DNA of 64,000 bases from Actinorugispora endophytica (GTDB lineage Bacteria > Actinomycetota > Actinomycetes > Streptosporangiales > Streptosporangiaceae): NCBI RefSeq assembly GCF_004363075.1, contig NZ_SNYN01000020.1:1-64000 (forward strand). The letters run 5' to 3'. Shown piece after piece: positions 38,095-48,194 of the stretch (the stretch's first letter is position 1; every line of letters starts with the position of its first letter). A model generated the notes under the pieces. The model was not told the origin of the DNA. It did no database searches and saw nothing but the letters and a program-made list of their open reading frames with translations. The position numbers were made by a program, and so were the translations under genes.

Positions 38095-39210
38095 TCAGCG
38101 CCTGTCGGTGTCCGCTGCTCGCAGGGCCTCGTTGCGGGCGGCGATGGCGGACCAGCTGGTCGGCAGCATGCGTTCGCGGCCGCCGTCGACGCTGTCCTGG
38201 GCGAAGGTGACGTAGGGGCGCTGCCGGGCCTCGTACCGTTCGAACGCGGCGGTGTGGTCGCCCCCGCACCGGTCGAGCTCTTCGGCGAGGATGCGGGCGC
38301 CGGTGAGCGCGAGTGACGTGCCCCGGCCGGAGAGGAAGGCCGGGCTGTAGCCGGCGTCCCCGACGAGGACGACGCGGCCGCGGTGCCAGGAGGGCAGGTG
38401 GATCTGGCTCGCGGAGTCGAAGAAGAAATCGGGGTCGGCGCGGACCGCGTCGAGCAGTTCCGGGATTCTCCACGACTGGTGGTCCGCGAAGGTGTCGATG
38501 ACGATCTTCTTCTGGGCGTCCAGGTCGTGGCGGTCGTAGGCGAGCGGTTCCGAGCGGAACTGGAAGACCGCGACGGCCTTGTCCTTGTACCAGAAGGTGC
38601 CCGCCAGCCGGCCCGGGACGTTGTATATCGAGTTGACGTCCTCGGATCGGGTTCCGTCGGGGAGCGCGGCGAGCGCGATGTAGACGCCGAGGTGGCGGAG
38701 GTAGTCCTCTTCCGGCCCGAACACCAGCCTGCGTACCGCCGAGTGCTGCCCGTCGGCACCGACCACGAGGTCGTACCGCCTGGTGCGGCCGGAGGCGAAA
38801 CGCACGCTGACACCGTCGCCGCTTTCGGCCAGCGCCCCGATCGAGTCCTCGAAACAGATCGCCGCGGTGTCCGGGAGCGCGTCGGCGAGGATGCGCATGA
38901 GGTCCTCGCGGAGGATCTCGATGTCGTCGTCGGAGTCGCTTATCCGGGCTACGGGGATGCGGCCCACCGGCTCGCCGTCGCTGTCGACGAACCGGGTGGA
39001 CTCGGTCATCCGTAGTCGTCGCCCCCGGATCTCCGCCAGCAGACCCATCTTCTCCGCGGTCTCGACCGCGTCACCGCGGATGTCGATGGGTGTGCCCGCG
39101 AGTCGGAGGTGACGGCCGTACTCGACGACGGTGACGTCGTGGCCGCGGGTGCCGAGTTCGAGTGCGGCGGCGAGGCCGGCGATACCGGCTCCGGAGACAA
39201 GGATGTTCAC
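38095..39210 (-). CDS. FAD-dependent group A monooxygenase (PHBH fold)
   Basis: NAD(P)H-dependent aromatic hydroxylase of the TetX/rifampicin-monooxygenase class. Motifs: N-terminal dinucleotide site GAGIAGLAAALEL, the DG motif VVGADGQHSAVR near residue 155, and the GD motif VGDAGYSPAFLSGRGTSLAL near 282. Length 371 aa from a GTG start; the reading frame upstream to 39,762 is unrelated and unsupported. It pairs with the MFS gene downstream and the divergent TetR gene, a common inactivation-plus-efflux arrangement. Substrate is not predictable. Confidence 0.88.
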   Translation of the reverse strand: MNILVSGAGIAGLAAALELGTRGHDVTVVEYGRHLRLAGTPIDIRGDAVETAEKMGLLAEIRGRRLRMTESTRFVDSDGEPVGRIPVARISDSDDDIEILREDLMRILADALPDTAAICFEDSIGALAESGDGVSVRFASGRTRRYDLVVGADGQHSAVRRLVFGPEEDYLRHLGVYIALAALPDGTRSEDVNSIYNVPGRLAGTFWYKDKAVAVFQFRSEPLAYDRHDLDAQKKIVIDTFADHQSWRIPELLDAVRADPDFFFDSASQIHLPSWHRGRVVLVGDAGYSPAFLSGRGTSLALTGARILAEELDRCGGDHTAAFERYEARQRPYVTFAQDSVDGGRERMLPTSWSAIAARNEALRAADTDRR

Positions 39211-39308
39211 GTTGTGTGCTCCAGGTGTGACTGGGCGGATGTGCCGGTCGGATCGCCGCCGGCCCGCCGGTGGGCAGGGGAGGGCACGGAGCGGCGTGGT
39301 CGGCGGAT

Positions 39309-39360
39309 GGGCCGCCGTGATGGCGGCCCGGAGATTAAAGCGCCTAATTGTTGCTTTTAA
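39309..39360. promoter_or_regulatory. Candidate TetR operator region
   Basis: In the monooxygenase/tetR divergent region, GGGCCGCC and GGCGGCCC form a perfect dyad (39,309-39,329). An AT-rich near-dyad, TTAAAGC / GCTTTTAA, follows at 39,335-39,360; it is the only AT-rich stretch nearby and may hold the divergent promoters. Confidence 0.4.
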
Positions 39361-39434
39361 GGAGCCTACTGGTGACCGACTTGCACCGCAACGCCCCCAT
39401 GGCGACAATCGGCACCTGAGCAGAGGAACAAGAG

Positions 39435-40055
39435 GTGAGCAGGGCGATGGCCGACGAGACCGCTGACCGGCCGCCCGCACGGCGCCCCGGTGGCCGCAAC
39501 GCGCGGGTGCGAGCGCAGATCCTCGCCGCGACCGTTGAGCTCGTCGCGCGCGACGGCGTCGTGGGCTTCCGCTACGAGGAGGTCGCCGAGCTCGCCGGCG
39601 TGCACAAGACCAGCGTCTACCGCAACTGGCCCGACCGTGAGGAGCTGATCGTCGACGCCCTGCTGCGCTACGCCGAGGGCCTCGCGTCGGTCGCCGACAC
39701 CGGCGACCTCCACCGGGATCTGGCGGACTTCCTGATGGGCATCGCCGGCGGCCTGGAGACACCGTTCGGCCGGACGCTCGAACAGGCCGTCCAGCCCGCC
39801 CGCCAAAGCCCCTCGGTCCGGCAGGCGCTGGACAGGGTTCTCGACCAGCGCGTGGCCGCCATGCGGCGGCGGGTGGACACCGCCGTCGACCGGGGCGAGC
39901 TGCCCCCGGTCGACATCCCCTTCCTCGGCGAGATGATCTCCGGTCCTGTGCACCTCATCGTCAACCGCGGCCTACGCGCGTTCACCCGCGCGGACGCGGA
40001 GCGCATCGTCGCCGTGGTGCTCGCCGGCATCCGGGCCACGGCACCGCACGGCTGA
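39435..40055 (+). CDS. TetR family regulator
   Basis: N-terminal TetR helix-turn-helix (about residues 20-70; NARVRAQILAATVELVARDG and HKTSVYRNWPDREELIVDALL) and a variable C-terminal ligand domain. Length 206 aa. Divergent from the monooxygenase-MFS pair, so likely its local repressor, released by the antibiotic or aromatic compound handled by those proteins. The start is the GTG in GGTGAG; an ATG four codons downstream is also possible. Confidence 0.9.
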   Translation: MSRAMADETADRPPARRPGGRNARVRAQILAATVELVARDGVVGFRYEEVAELAGVHKTSVYRNWPDREELIVDALLRYAEGLASVADTGDLHRDLADFLMGIAGGLETPFGRTLEQAVQPARQSPSVRQALDRVLDQRVAAMRRRVDTAVDRGELPPVDIPFLGEMISGPVHLIVNRGLRAFTRADAERIVAVVLAGIRATAPHG

Positions 40056-40358
40056 GCACCCGCCGCGCCGACCGGCCGGAGGAGCGGCTCGCGCCAGTGC
40101 CGCGAAGGCCCGTCGGGACCGCCGCGGCCGAGGTCTGCCTGCCACCGCGCCGCGGGCCGGACGCCTCGCATACGGACCGTAGGAAGACCCGCACGGCTTC
40201 GGGGCCGCTGGAGGCACGGGGGGCGCCCCGGCGCGCTCGGCCGGCGTCCGGCCGTCACCGGGGAGCACCTGCGAGGGCCGACCGCATCCGATGGAATCGG
40301 CGACCGGGGAGGCCCGGTCCCGGGCTCTTCGTGCGCGCGGTCGTCTCGCGCCCGCCGG
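40056..40358. other. Gene-free interval between tetR and the esterase gene
   Basis: A 303-bp GC-rich gap between convergent genes. The open frames across it are Arg/Pro-rich shadows without ribosome sites. No hairpin as long as the others was found, and no copy of the tRNA-Arg 3' end was seen here. Confidence 0.5.
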
Positions 40359-41912
<1,554 letters not shown>

Positions 41913-41994
41913 TCAATAGACGATGGTTAGGATCGACTTCCGCCGCTTGGTTCCCCGACCACGCCCCGCGTCTCGCGGGCGGCCCGGAGGTCTC

Positions 41995-42879
41995 ATGAAC
42001 ACCGCGTCCACGACACCCGTTCATGCCCGCACCACGTGGAGCGCGGTCGAACCCGTCCATCTCCTGGTCTACTTCGCCCCGCAGGCGGAAGCCGCGTACT
42101 CGGCGATCGGTCTGGAGCCCGCCGTCATGGGCTACTTCGCCTCCCGGTCGGCGGCGCTGGGCGCGGTGGGCCCCGGCCTGGTCGCGGCGGCCTTCCACAG
42201 TTTCAACCCCGCGGTGGTGGCCTCGGTCATCCCCCGGGCGTGGACCCTGGCCGACCCCGGGACGGTGCTGAAGGCCCGGCTGGACGTGGTGGACGCGGCG
42301 CTGCGCGCCGTCGCGGGGGAGGCCCTGCTCGGGTCCGACGGGGTCGCCGAGGCGGCGGAACTGGCGCGGACCGCGGCGCTGGAGGCGTCCCGGCACACGC
42401 ACGGACGCCCGCTGTTCGCCGCGCACGCCGGGTTGGACTGGCCGGTCGAACCGCACCTGGTCCTGTGGCACGCCCAGTCCCTGCTGCGCGAGTACCGGGG
42501 CGACGGGCACGTGGCCGCGCTGCTGGTGGCCGGGCTGGACCCGGTGGAGTCGCTGGTGACGCACGCCGCGACGGGGTACGCGAGCACGCGCGGGCTGCGC
42601 CGGACCCGCGGGTGGGACGAGCGGGACTGGGACGCCGCCGTCGGCCGCCTCACCGAACGCGGCCTGGTGGCGACGGCCGCCGACGGCACCCTCGCCCTCA
42701 CCGAGGCGGGCACCGCCCTGCGCGGGGAGATCGAGGCCCGCACCGACGCGCTGGCGCTGCCCGCCTACCTCCCCCTGGGAGCCGAGGGCTGCGCCCGGCT
42801 GGCCGAACTCGCCGCGCCGCTGGCCGAAACCGTCAACGCGGCGGGGCTGCTCCCGGGGACCAGGAACAGGAAGTCCTGA
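41995..42879 (+). CDS. SCO6745-family protein (SalK-like, helix-turn-helix-like)
   Basis: A 294-aa protein of the actinobacterial SCO6745/SalK-like family. Helix-rich N-terminal part (AVEPVHLLVYFAPQAEAAY) and a MarR-like winged-helix C-terminal part (DAAVGRLTERGLVATAADGTLALTEAGTALR). Ligand and role are unknown. ATG chosen because CGGAGG lies 4 nt upstream; a longer frame would add 24 residues. The PLP gene follows on the same strand. Confidence 0.7.
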   Translation: MNTASTTPVHARTTWSAVEPVHLLVYFAPQAEAAYSAIGLEPAVMGYFASRSAALGAVGPGLVAAAFHSFNPAVVASVIPRAWTLADPGTVLKARLDVVDAALRAVAGEALLGSDGVAEAAELARTAALEASRHTHGRPLFAAHAGLDWPVEPHLVLWHAQSLLREYRGDGHVAALLVAGLDPVESLVTHAATGYASTRGLRRTRGWDERDWDAAVGRLTERGLVATAADGTLALTEAGTALRGEIEARTDALALPAYLPLGAEGCARLAELAAPLAETVNAAGLLPGTRNRKS

Positions 42880-42945
42880 GTCCTCCGGAGACCGCGCCGT
42901 GCCGGGCCGGGTCCCCGGTCGCCGACGGCGCTACGCTTCTGTGCC

Positions 42946-43926
42946 GTGCAGGAGACGCGCCTCGACACCGCTCGGATCAGGGCTGCCCGCCGGGTGATCG
43001 ACCCGGTTTTTCTCGACACTCCGCTGTACCGCTGCGAGGCGCTGGAGCCCGGCCTCGGGTGCGCGGTGAGCATCAAGCTCGAAACGGCGAACCCGGTCCG
43101 CAGCTTCAAGGCCCGCGGCACCGAGGTAGCCGCGAGCCTGCTCGCCGACCACGGCCCGCGCGCCGTGGTGTGCGCCAGCGCGGGAAACCTCGGCCAAGCC
43201 CTCGCCTGGTCCGGTCGCGGCCGGGGGCTCGACGTGACCGTCGTGACGTCCCGCTTCGCGACTGCGGTCAAGCTTGACCGCATCCGCGCGCTGGACGCCA
43301 GGTTGGAGCTGGTGGACGGCGACCACGAGACGGCTCGCGAGCGGGCGGCCGCCATCGCTCGGTACGACGGCATCCGGCTGCTCGAAGACAGCCTGGACAT
43401 CGAGACCTGCGAGGGCGCGGCGACCATCGGTCTGGAACTGGTGGACGCCGCGCCGTCGTTCGACGCCGTCCTGGTCGCCCTCGGCGGCGGGGCGCTGGCC
43501 ACCGGCGTGGGCCATGTGATGAAGACCCTGGCAACCGGCGTCGAGGTGGTCTGCGTCCAGCCACTGGGCGCGCCGGCGCTGACACACTCGTGGCGCCGGC
43601 GACGCGTCGTCACCACCGACTCGACCGACACCATCGCTGACGGCGTCGCGGGCCGGCGTCCCATCCCGGCCGTCCTGGACGATCTCCTCCTGGTCGCTGA
43701 CGACGCCGTCCTGGTCCAGGAGGCGTCGATCATCGCCGGTATGCGGATGCTCCTCGACCACGCCGGCCTCGTCGTCGAGCCGTCGGCCGCGCTCGGCATC
43801 GCGGCGATCCTCGAAGACCGCGACCGCTTCGCCGGCCGACACGTAGCCACCATCGTGTGCGGCAGCAACGTCGACGTGGACGCCTATCACCGCTGGGTCG
43901 GCGCGGCTCCCGTCCACAGGCCCTGA
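42946..43926 (+). CDS. PLP-dependent threonine/serine dehydratase-like enzyme (paralog 1)
   Basis: Fold-II PLP enzyme of 326 aa. The Schiff-base lysine is in NPVRSFKARGTE near residue 51, the phosphate-binding loop in VCASAGNLGQALAW, and the glycine-rich VALGGGALATG near 182. Overall closest to threonine dehydratases, cysteine synthase-like enzymes and diaminopropionate-type lyases; substrate not determinable. GTG start. It shares layout and several motifs with the gene at 56,130. There is no ACT domain, so it is unlikely to be a regulated biosynthetic IlvA. Confidence 0.8.
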   Translation: MQETRLDTARIRAARRVIDPVFLDTPLYRCEALEPGLGCAVSIKLETANPVRSFKARGTEVAASLLADHGPRAVVCASAGNLGQALAWSGRGRGLDVTVVTSRFATAVKLDRIRALDARLELVDGDHETARERAAAIARYDGIRLLEDSLDIETCEGAATIGLELVDAAPSFDAVLVALGGGALATGVGHVMKTLATGVEVVCVQPLGAPALTHSWRRRRVVTTDSTDTIADGVAGRRPIPAVLDDLLLVADDAVLVQEASIIAGMRMLLDHAGLVVEPSAALGIAAILEDRDRFAGRHVATIVCGSNVDVDAYHRWVGAAPVHRP

Positions 43927-44527
43927 CAATCACCCCGGTCCGGCGCGGGGCCGGCCCCGCGCGCTCGCGCCGCCGTCGCTTCGCGAACGCCGCGCGGTCT
44001 TCCACGGCCCGCTCCGGTCCCCGGCGGTCCGAGAGCCCCGCACGACTTCCGCGGATCCCGGCGGCGGGCCCTCCCGACGTCCGACGGGCCGCGCCGGCGT
44101 GCCGGGAGACCGGCGGTGTTCCAGATTCCCGGGTCCGCGACCGCGTGACACGCTACTGTCTGCGGGCATCCTCACCGAAACCCTGAAAACCGCCACCACC
44201 TGGTCGAACACTCCTCCCCTCCGCTGGGAGGCCGTCGACTCGACCCACCGGGCGCCACACGGCCCCGAAGACGCGAAGACGCCGCGCCGCGTTCCGCGCG
44301 CCCGTCCGGCGGGCCCGCCGCCGTACCACGCGGCCGTCTCCCACCATCACGCGGTGGCATCGGCCACCGGTCCGGACGACCGTCGAGACCAGCCCTCCGG
44401 GCGTGGACGTCCCCGATCCCGGAACCCCCTCGGCGCACTCGGCCCGGGAAAGCTCATCCCCGACACAACGGCATAAGCGGGCGCCGGTCCGTGGTGCCCC
44501 TGCCACGAGATGTGAAAAGAGGGGCAC
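43927..44527. other. Gene-free interval (601 bp)
   Basis: No frame has a convincing start, ribosome site or family resemblance; the longest plus-strand frame (44,099-44,476) is Pro/Arg-rich. The strongest signal is the ribosome site AGAGGGG for the downstream PP2C gene. Possible decayed DNA. Confidence 0.5.
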
Positions 44528-45301
44528 GTGCGAATCAGGCAGGCAAGCCGTCGCGGAGTCGCAGCCAACAACGAGGACCGTATCGGAGCCGGGGCGGACT
44601 GGGCGTTCGTCCTGGACGGGGCCACCGCCCCGTCGGGCGTGGCCAGCGGGTGCGCGCACGACGTGAGCTGGCTGGTGGACCGGTTGGCCGAGGCCCTGCG
44701 CGTGACGCTGGGCACGCCGATGCCGTTGCCGGACGCGCTCGCCGTCGCGATCGAGCGGGTGCGGTACGCGCACGGCGGCGGGTGCGACCTGGACAACCCC
44801 GACAGCCCCTCGGCGACCGCGGTCCTGGCCCGGCGCTCCGAGCATGGGCTGGACTACCTGGTGCTGGCCGACTCGGCGGTGCTGTTCGCCCAGGACGACG
44901 GAACCGTGCGCGCGGTCAGCGACGACCGGGTGGACCGCCTCCCGGGCGGCCGCCCCTACAGCCGGCAGCTGGTGCGCGAGTCACGCAACACCCCGGGCGG
45001 CTTCTGGGTGGCCAGCACGGTCCCCGAAGCCGCCTACCAGGCGGTGCTCGGAACCGCGCGGGCGAGCGAGTTCGCGCTGATGTCGGACGGCTGCACCCGC
45101 CTCGTGGACTACTACGGCCATACCTGGGAGTCCGTCTGGCGCCACCTGCGCGAACGCGGACCGCACTCCCTCGTCGACTGGGTCCGCGCCGAGGAGGTCC
45201 GCAACGGCGTCCCGTTGGGCAAAATCCACGACGACGCCACCGTCCTACACGCGGTGTTCACCCCCGACCAGGCCCGACGCCTCACCACGGCGGTCCGCTG
45301 A
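44528..45301 (+). CDS. PP2C family serine/threonine phosphatase (257 aa)
   Basis: A compact metal-dependent phosphatase domain. The metal-site acids are visible as NNEDR near residue 15, VLDGAT near 30, the glycine-bearing MSDGCT near 180, and DDATVL near 237. No kinase, FHA or membrane domain is attached. The GTG start has AGAGGGG 3-4 nt upstream. Convergent with the phosphotransferase gene. The target is unknown; a stand-alone PP2C could reverse Ser/Thr kinase phosphorylation elsewhere in the genome. Confidence 0.85.
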   Translation: MRIRQASRRGVAANNEDRIGAGADWAFVLDGATAPSGVASGCAHDVSWLVDRLAEALRVTLGTPMPLPDALAVAIERVRYAHGGGCDLDNPDSPSATAVLARRSEHGLDYLVLADSAVLFAQDDGTVRAVSDDRVDRLPGGRPYSRQLVRESRNTPGGFWVASTVPEAAYQAVLGTARASEFALMSDGCTRLVDYYGHTWESVWRHLRERGPHSLVDWVRAEEVRNGVPLGKIHDDATVLHAVFTPDQARRLTTAVR

Positions 45302-45315
45302 CAGCGGCGGTCGCC

Positions 45316-45368
45316 GGTCCTGACGTCGGCGTCCCCGGACCGTTCCGGGCGGCGCCGACGTCAGGACC
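45316..45368. terminator. Bidirectional terminator between convergent genes
   Basis: Perfect 16-bp arms (GGTCCTGACGTCGGCG and its complement) enclose a second smaller C/G-rich hairpin. Lies between the PP2C and phosphotransferase stops. Confidence 0.75.
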
Positions 45369-45380
45369 GCCGGCGGCTCC

Positions 45381-46301
45381 TCACCAACCGGCCAGTTCCA
45401 TCACGACCTTGAACTCGGCGCTGTTCGCGCGGCCCCGGTTCGCGAGGGCCGTGGCGAAGACGGGACCGAAGGCGACGCACCATCTGAGCAGGCGCTGGGA
45501 CGGCACCCCGATGCCGGGGGCCAGGACCGCGATCCGGTCGTTGACCTCGTCCAGCGAGGCGGCCTTCCACACCGCCCAGTCGACCGCGTCCACGGCCGCG
45601 TCGCCCAGGCAGCCGCGCGGGTCGATGGCGACCAGGCCGCGCTCGGCCCCGCCGTCCAGGACGTTGCCCGGGTGCAGGTCACCGTGCAGGGGCACGACGT
45701 TCTCGTCCCCGCAGGCCAGGCCGCGCGCCAGGGAGTGCCCGTGGTGCATGAGCGGAGCCGGGACGAAGTCGGCCGCGGGACCGTCCGCGCGCGCCCGCTC
45801 CCACAGGTCGAAGATGAAGTTGACCCGGCTGTCCAGCGGGTGCAGTTCCCACAGCGCCGACTCGGTCACCTGGACTTCGTGAAGTTCGTTGATGAGGCCG
45901 CTGATCCGCTCCATCGGGGGGACCGTCCCGGTCTCGGCGATGGTGCGGCCCGGTTCGATGGCCTCCATCAGGATCCCGCCGCGCCGGGCGTCCACCTCGT
46001 ACACGCCCGGAACCCTGCGGGTCGGCTGCCACACGGCCAGCACGCGCGCCTCGGCCGCGATCAGCGGGGGGTCCGGGCTCACCTTGAGGACGGCGGCCGT
46101 TCCGTCGGTCCGCCTGCAGTGCACCACCACCGAGGTCTGTCCGTGCGGCCCGCCCCCCTCCACCGTGAAGGCCCAGCGTTCGGCGAGCTCCGTGACGAGT
46201 TCGGGAAGTCCGTCCAGCCAGTTGAGCGCTCCGCTTCCGAAGCGCCTGACCAATCGGCTTCGCTGTTTGTCATCGACCAACTGCGCTGTGACGTCACTCA
46301 T
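45381..46301 (-). CDS. Aminoglycoside/hydroxyurea phosphotransferase family protein
   Basis: APH(6)-type kinase fold of 306 aa. The kinase site is intact: nucleotide lysine in VLKVSPDPP, catalytic loop HGDLHPGNVLDG near residue 213, and metal-binding DPRG in AIDPRGCLGDAA. Such enzymes inactivate streptomycin or hydroxyurea, but many genomic copies have other substrates. Start placed at ATG 46,301 with MSDVTAQL, because the extra 45 upstream residues are Arg/Gly-rich and unlike the family. No strong ribosome site is visible. Confidence 0.85.
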   Translation of the reverse strand: MSDVTAQLVDDKQRSRLVRRFGSGALNWLDGLPELVTELAERWAFTVEGGGPHGQTSVVVHCRRTDGTAAVLKVSPDPPLIAAEARVLAVWQPTRRVPGVYEVDARRGGILMEAIEPGRTIAETGTVPPMERISGLINELHEVQVTESALWELHPLDSRVNFIFDLWERARADGPAADFVPAPLMHHGHSLARGLACGDENVVPLHGDLHPGNVLDGGAERGLVAIDPRGCLGDAAVDAVDWAVWKAASLDEVNDRIAVLAPGIGVPSQRLLRWCVAFGPVFATALANRGRANSAEFKVVMELAGW

Positions 46302-46473
46302 GAGGACCACCCTACGGACATCGCACTTCCAGTATCCCCGCTTCCCCCGTGGGCGGTCGTCACTCCTGCCCTGGTCGTCGCCCATGAGGCACAGGCCAGG
46401 CCACGTACGCTCGCCTCCGCGGCCGGAAGCGGACAATTCCGGCGGGTCGGCGTGTCCGGCTCCCCCGGCCTGG

Positions 46474-46653
46474 TCAGCGGCGCCCCGGGCCCCGCGGAGG
46501 GCCGGGGTACGGGCCGGGCCCCCGGGGGCGGCCCGGCGCCCGCGGGGGCCGCGGCCCTTCGTTGACGGCCCGGACGACGAGCCAGACGACGACCGCGAGC
46601 AGCGGGAGGACCACCAGGACGAGGAGGACGACGAGCAACGCGAGAAAGGTCAT
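46474..46653 (-). CDS. Small single-helix membrane protein (59 aa)
   Basis: Not covered by a long frame because of its size. One hydrophobic helix (about residues 4-27, mostly Leu and Val) follows MTF, then a basic, Pro/Gly/Arg-rich tail. ATG with AAGGCGG nearby. It lies between the phosphotransferase start and the CbiX-like gene, same strand. It may anchor or regulate a membrane complex; role unknown. It could also be a chance frame, but the composition bias (a pure hydrophobic block then a Pro tail) argues otherwise. Confidence 0.55.
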   Translation of the reverse strand: MTFLALLVVLLVLVVLPLLAVVVWLVVRAVNEGPRPPRAPGRPRGPGPYPGPPRGPGRR

Positions 46654-46825
46654 GCCGCCTTACCATAGCGACCGCCTCCTCCGCCGGACGCGCTCCCCTA
46701 CGGGAGCCCGGCCCCGGGTAGGGGAGCCGGACCCCGGGCGGGGGCTCCGCGGACACCTCCGGGCGGAACGCGTCCGCGGCCCCGCTCCCCGGTCGGCCTC
46801 CCACGACCGTCCGAAGCGTCCGGAC

Positions 46826-47506
46826 TCAGGCGGCCAGGCGCGCGGTGGCGGCGCGGTGCTGGGCCAGCAGGGTGTCGATGACGACCGCGGACGGGCCGAA
46901 CGGCGCGGTGACGGTGGTGGCGCCGATGTCGCGCAGCCGGTCGAAGTCCGAGCCTTCCACCAGCTGCCAGGTCGCGACCGCGACCCGGCCGTGGCCGTTG
47001 CGCCGCAGGCGGGTCACGGCGTCGGAGACCGACGGGGCCCAGGCGTTGAGGTAGCCGACCTGGACGGGCGACTGGACGCGGCGGCTCAGCATGCGCGCCA
47101 CATCCGTCACCTGGCGGCGCTCGTCGTTGTCGGGGCCGCCGTCGGCGGCGAGGACGACGCCGTCGCCGGGGCACCAGCCCGCCGCGCGGAGCTGGGCGGC
47201 GAGCTTGGCGACGATCGAGGGCACCGCGCCCAGGGGTGCCGTCGCGCAGGCGTCGAAGCGGTCGCTGATGTCGAGACCGGAGAGGAGTTCGGTGCTGGCC
47301 GTGTCGCTGCCCGCGAGAAAGGCCGGGACCACCACGAGCGGCCCCTGGACCGACTCCACCGTGGCCTGGAGTTCGGCGTGCGAACCGAAGGCCGTGCGCA
47401 CGGGCGCCTCGCCCCGCTGAACCACCGCTTCCGCCAGGCCGCAGAGCGCGTCCCTTCGGTGCGCGTCACGCGATCCATCCGCTACGAGAACCATGGTTGG
47501 AACCAT
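46826..47506 (-). CDS. CbiX/SirB-family cobaltochelatase-like protein
   Basis: About 226 aa, with two repeated chelatase-like halves: an N-terminal VLVADGSRD (the family's usual histidine is replaced by Asp in this position: ADGSRD rather than HGSRD), LVVVPAFLAGSD, and a second half VVLAADGGPDNDERRQ and VAVATWQLVEGSDFDRL. Family members insert cobalt or iron into sirohydrochlorin. The first-half active-site His appears substituted, so activity is uncertain. GGAGGA sits 7 nt before the chosen ATG; an ATG four codons downstream would still keep the domain. Confidence 0.75.
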   Translation of the reverse strand: MVPTMVLVADGSRDAHRRDALCGLAEAVVQRGEAPVRTAFGSHAELQATVESVQGPLVVVPAFLAGSDTASTELLSGLDISDRFDACATAPLGAVPSIVAKLAAQLRAAGWCPGDGVVLAADGGPDNDERRQVTDVARMLSRRVQSPVQVGYLNAWAPSVSDAVTRLRRNGHGRVAVATWQLVEGSDFDRLRDIGATTVTAPFGPSAVVIDTLLAQHRAATARLAA

Positions 47507-48194
47507 AACCACTTCCTCCAAAACCACCGAGTAACCCCGCCCGTCGACGCGAGAGCGTAATGAGCACGGGTTTCACACGAATGAAGTCGTGTTACACATG
47601 CGGCAACAGTGCCTAATGACGCTGTTCGCCCCGTCCAAGGGGCGGTAAAGACCAGGTCGGTTGACTCCGAGCGCGACCTCGAGGGGCGGGCACCCTCGAC
47701 GATCAGCACCGGTAGCCACACTCTTCAGAGGATAAGCGAAAAGAATTACTTTTTCCACATCGCGGCAATGTTGCCCCCGTCACTCGCGGCACCATCTCGC
47801 GAGAGTCGGATCGACCGATGTCCTAAGACATCGAGGACCGGATCGCAGCCAATCAGCAACCTCTCCAGAGAGATTCACACGAGCGTGAACGTACTATTTC
47901 CAGTCGGCATCGGAGAACCCTGAAATACCCAGTAGAGACCAAGATTTAACACATTTTCCCAAACCCGCCGCGCGGAATGGTAGAAAATTAAAAGAATACC
48001 TACCGAGATAACGGAAAATGCTCGGACGTGCGTGTTCCGGGGCCGAACCGGCCACTCCCCCGCGTACCCGGCGCCCCGCGTTCCGCCGGTGGCCGCGCGT
48101 CCTCCCCGAATCGTTCACTCCTCCCGACGCGCTCCCCGTCCGGGGAAGAACCCGCCACAATCGACAGCGAGGCGACGAACCAGAGGAGGCCCGC
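47507..48194. other. AT-rich gene-free interval (688 bp)
   Basis: Visibly less GC-rich than the rest of the window, especially about 47,730-48,010, with runs such as AGAATTACTTTTTCC and GAAAATTAAAAG. A plus-strand frame at 47,609-47,923 exists but has no ribosome site or family resemblance. It may be a regulatory region for the divergent CbiX-like and phosphotransferase-like genes, or acquired DNA. Confidence 0.6.

Noticed and set aside
38095-39762. N-terminal extension of the FAD monooxygenase
   Set aside because: The added 184 residues are Arg/Pro-rich and overlap the divergent tetR gene; the dinucleotide-binding motif belongs at the start of the protein.
36127-40358. Complete prophage or integrative element with paired attachment sites
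   Set aside because: Only an integrase stump is present and I did not find a second copy of the tRNA-Arg 3' end, so the full element is not called.
44099-44476. 125-codon frame before the PP2C gene
   Set aside because: Pro/Arg/His-rich composition with no motif or ribosome site; likely a shadow.
47609-47923. 104-codon frame in the AT-rich stretch
   Set aside because: No ribosome site, no family resemblance and no codon bias matching neighbouring genes, so left as non-coding.
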